NCBI GenBank assembly: GCA_900618795.1
Contig: UYJD01000011.1
Coordinates: forward strand, 955,520-1,019,519
Length of the DNA stretch: 64,000 nt
Direction: 5' to 3'
Origin: Cyanodermella asteris
Taxonomy: Eukaryota; Ascomycota; Lecanoromycetes; Ostropales; Stictidaceae
Shown: piece by piece, positions 63,272-64,000 of the stretch
How the letters are laid out: each line of letters starts with the position of its first letter
How positions within the stretch are numbered: the stretch's first letter is position 1
Translations under genes and position numbers: made by a program
The notes under the pieces: model-generated
What the model was told of the DNA's origin: nothing
What the model saw: only the letters and a program-made list of their open reading frames with translations
Databases searched by the model: none

Positions 63272-64000
63272 TCACTCCCTCCACCGTATAGACCAGTTTC
63301 CCTTGGCAAAAGATGGTTCAACCACCATTGACGCCATGATGGCCTCCGCTTTACGAATCTCAGTCGTAGGCTCCGGTTCCCCCTCGACATCATCCTCTTG
63401 ATCCCGTTTTTTAGATCTGCCCTTGACTTTCGCTGTCTTCTTCGTGTGCTGCGCAGCTTCGGTACGAGGCACTTCGAGTCCAAACACGACTACCCTGCGC
63501 GCTGCCCTCCGAACCATCTCTCGCTCTTCAGCACGCTTAGCGCCCTCCCTCCGCTTCTCGAGATCTTCAACAGACTCCTCAATCTTCTCTTGCTTACCAC
63601 GCTCGCCTCCGACGCTGAAGTTGACCTCGGACTGATCTTGGGGCGGTCTAACGTGTATAGCCACGCCACCAACTTGGTCTATGGAGGCAACCGAGCCATC
63701 CGTATCGTATCGTTGCTCCACCGGGTCATCCTCTTCGTAGCCGTCGCTCTCTCGATCTGACTCCATATCTACGCTCCTCCACTCGGAGTATCTGTCCGGA
63801 ATGGCCCTTGATTTGCGATTCTTCCTCCACCCGTGCACCTTTTCGGGATCGAACCTGCTCCCGAAGATGACTTCCTCGATCTCGTCGCAGGTCATGATGA
63901 GTCGTGGGTCGCCTTTGACTACCTTGCTCCTCGCTGCGGTCTTCTCGATCCCCGACCCATCTTCCCCGTTGAGAAGCGCGGCGATGTCACGGACATAGGA
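63272..64000 (-). CDS. Unknown protein, partial at right edge
   Basis: The 5' end lies beyond the window. The visible 242 residues have no family I recognise. After DPRLIMTCDEIEEVIFGSRF and DPEKVHGWRKNRKSRA comes an acidic stretch (ESDRESDGYEEDDPVEQ), then an Arg/Glu-rich helical part (RREGAKRAEEREMVRRAARR), a basic tract with KGRSKKRDQ and a C-terminus ending NWSIRWRE. The mix of acidic and basic blocks suggests a nuclear or chromatin-associated protein, but this is only a guess. No signal peptide or membrane segment is visible. Confidence 0.6.
   Translation of the reverse strand, partial: SYVRDIAALLNGEDGSGIEKTAARSKVVKGDPRLIMTCDEIEEVIFGSRFDPEKVHGWRKNRKSRAIPDRYSEWRSVDMESDRESDGYEEDDPVEQRYDTDGSVASIDQVGGVAIHVRPPQDQSEVNFSVGGERGKQEKIEESVEDLEKRREGAKRAEEREMVRRAARRVVVFGLEVPRTEAAQHTKKTAKVKGRSKKRDQEDDVEGEPEPTTEIRKAEAIMASMVVEPSFAKGNWSIRWRE

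Overview
The window is nuclear DNA of a filamentous ascomycete (Pezizomycotina). The evidence is short GT-AG introns (about 49 to 111 bp), fungus-specific families (Chs7, HET-domain proteins, GH54 arabinofuranosidase, GH76 mannanase, SRP9/21, the 21 kDa complex I subunit) and an AT-rich block that looks mutated by repeat-induced point mutation. Placement in Dothideomycetes is an inference from overall gene flavour, not proof. About two dozen protein genes are supported. No rRNA, tRNA or CRISPR was recognised by eye.

Layout. 1-22.9 kb is mostly conserved housekeeping sequence: the chitin-synthase chaperone CHS7, a hybrid histidine kinase, a small secreted or GPI-type protein, a complex I 21 kDa subunit, a RING/coiled-coil protein, a DOT5-type nuclear peroxiredoxin, a secreted GH76 mannanase, a J-domain zinc-ribbon protein with an apparent +1 frameshift, ribonucleotide reductase R2 with MCB/SCB-like boxes upstream, and SRP9/21. 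22.9-25.7 kb is gene-free and holds a sharply bounded, roughly 1.2 kb AT-rich island with a 25-N gap, hairpins and degenerate tandem repeats. 25.7-45 kb holds an intronless CDC48, a MAPEG-like membrane protein, a tocopherol-cyclase-like protein with an apparent -1 frameshift, ILV6 with a GCN4/CPC1-type site, a HAK potassium transporter, an F-box protein with a myristoylation-type N-terminus, a HET protein frameshifted by an 11-bp tandem duplication, and a delta-12 fatty-acid desaturase.

44.7-64 kb is gene-sparse and accessory in character. It holds a long secreted protein with 11-residue repeats and an acidic tail, a decayed fragment of an NRPS-like adenylate-forming enzyme, two more HET proteins, a small secreted DUF7907-like protein, a single-pass membrane protein, a GH54 arabinofuranosidase and a partial unknown gene at the right edge.

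No coherent multi-gene pathway or cluster is evident. The genes look like independent units with long intergenic spacers. The features most worth a second look are three HET genes within 23 kb (one broken), the NRPS-like relic beside them, the RIP-like island with its flanking inverted repeats, and two single-base frameshifts in otherwise well-conserved genes.
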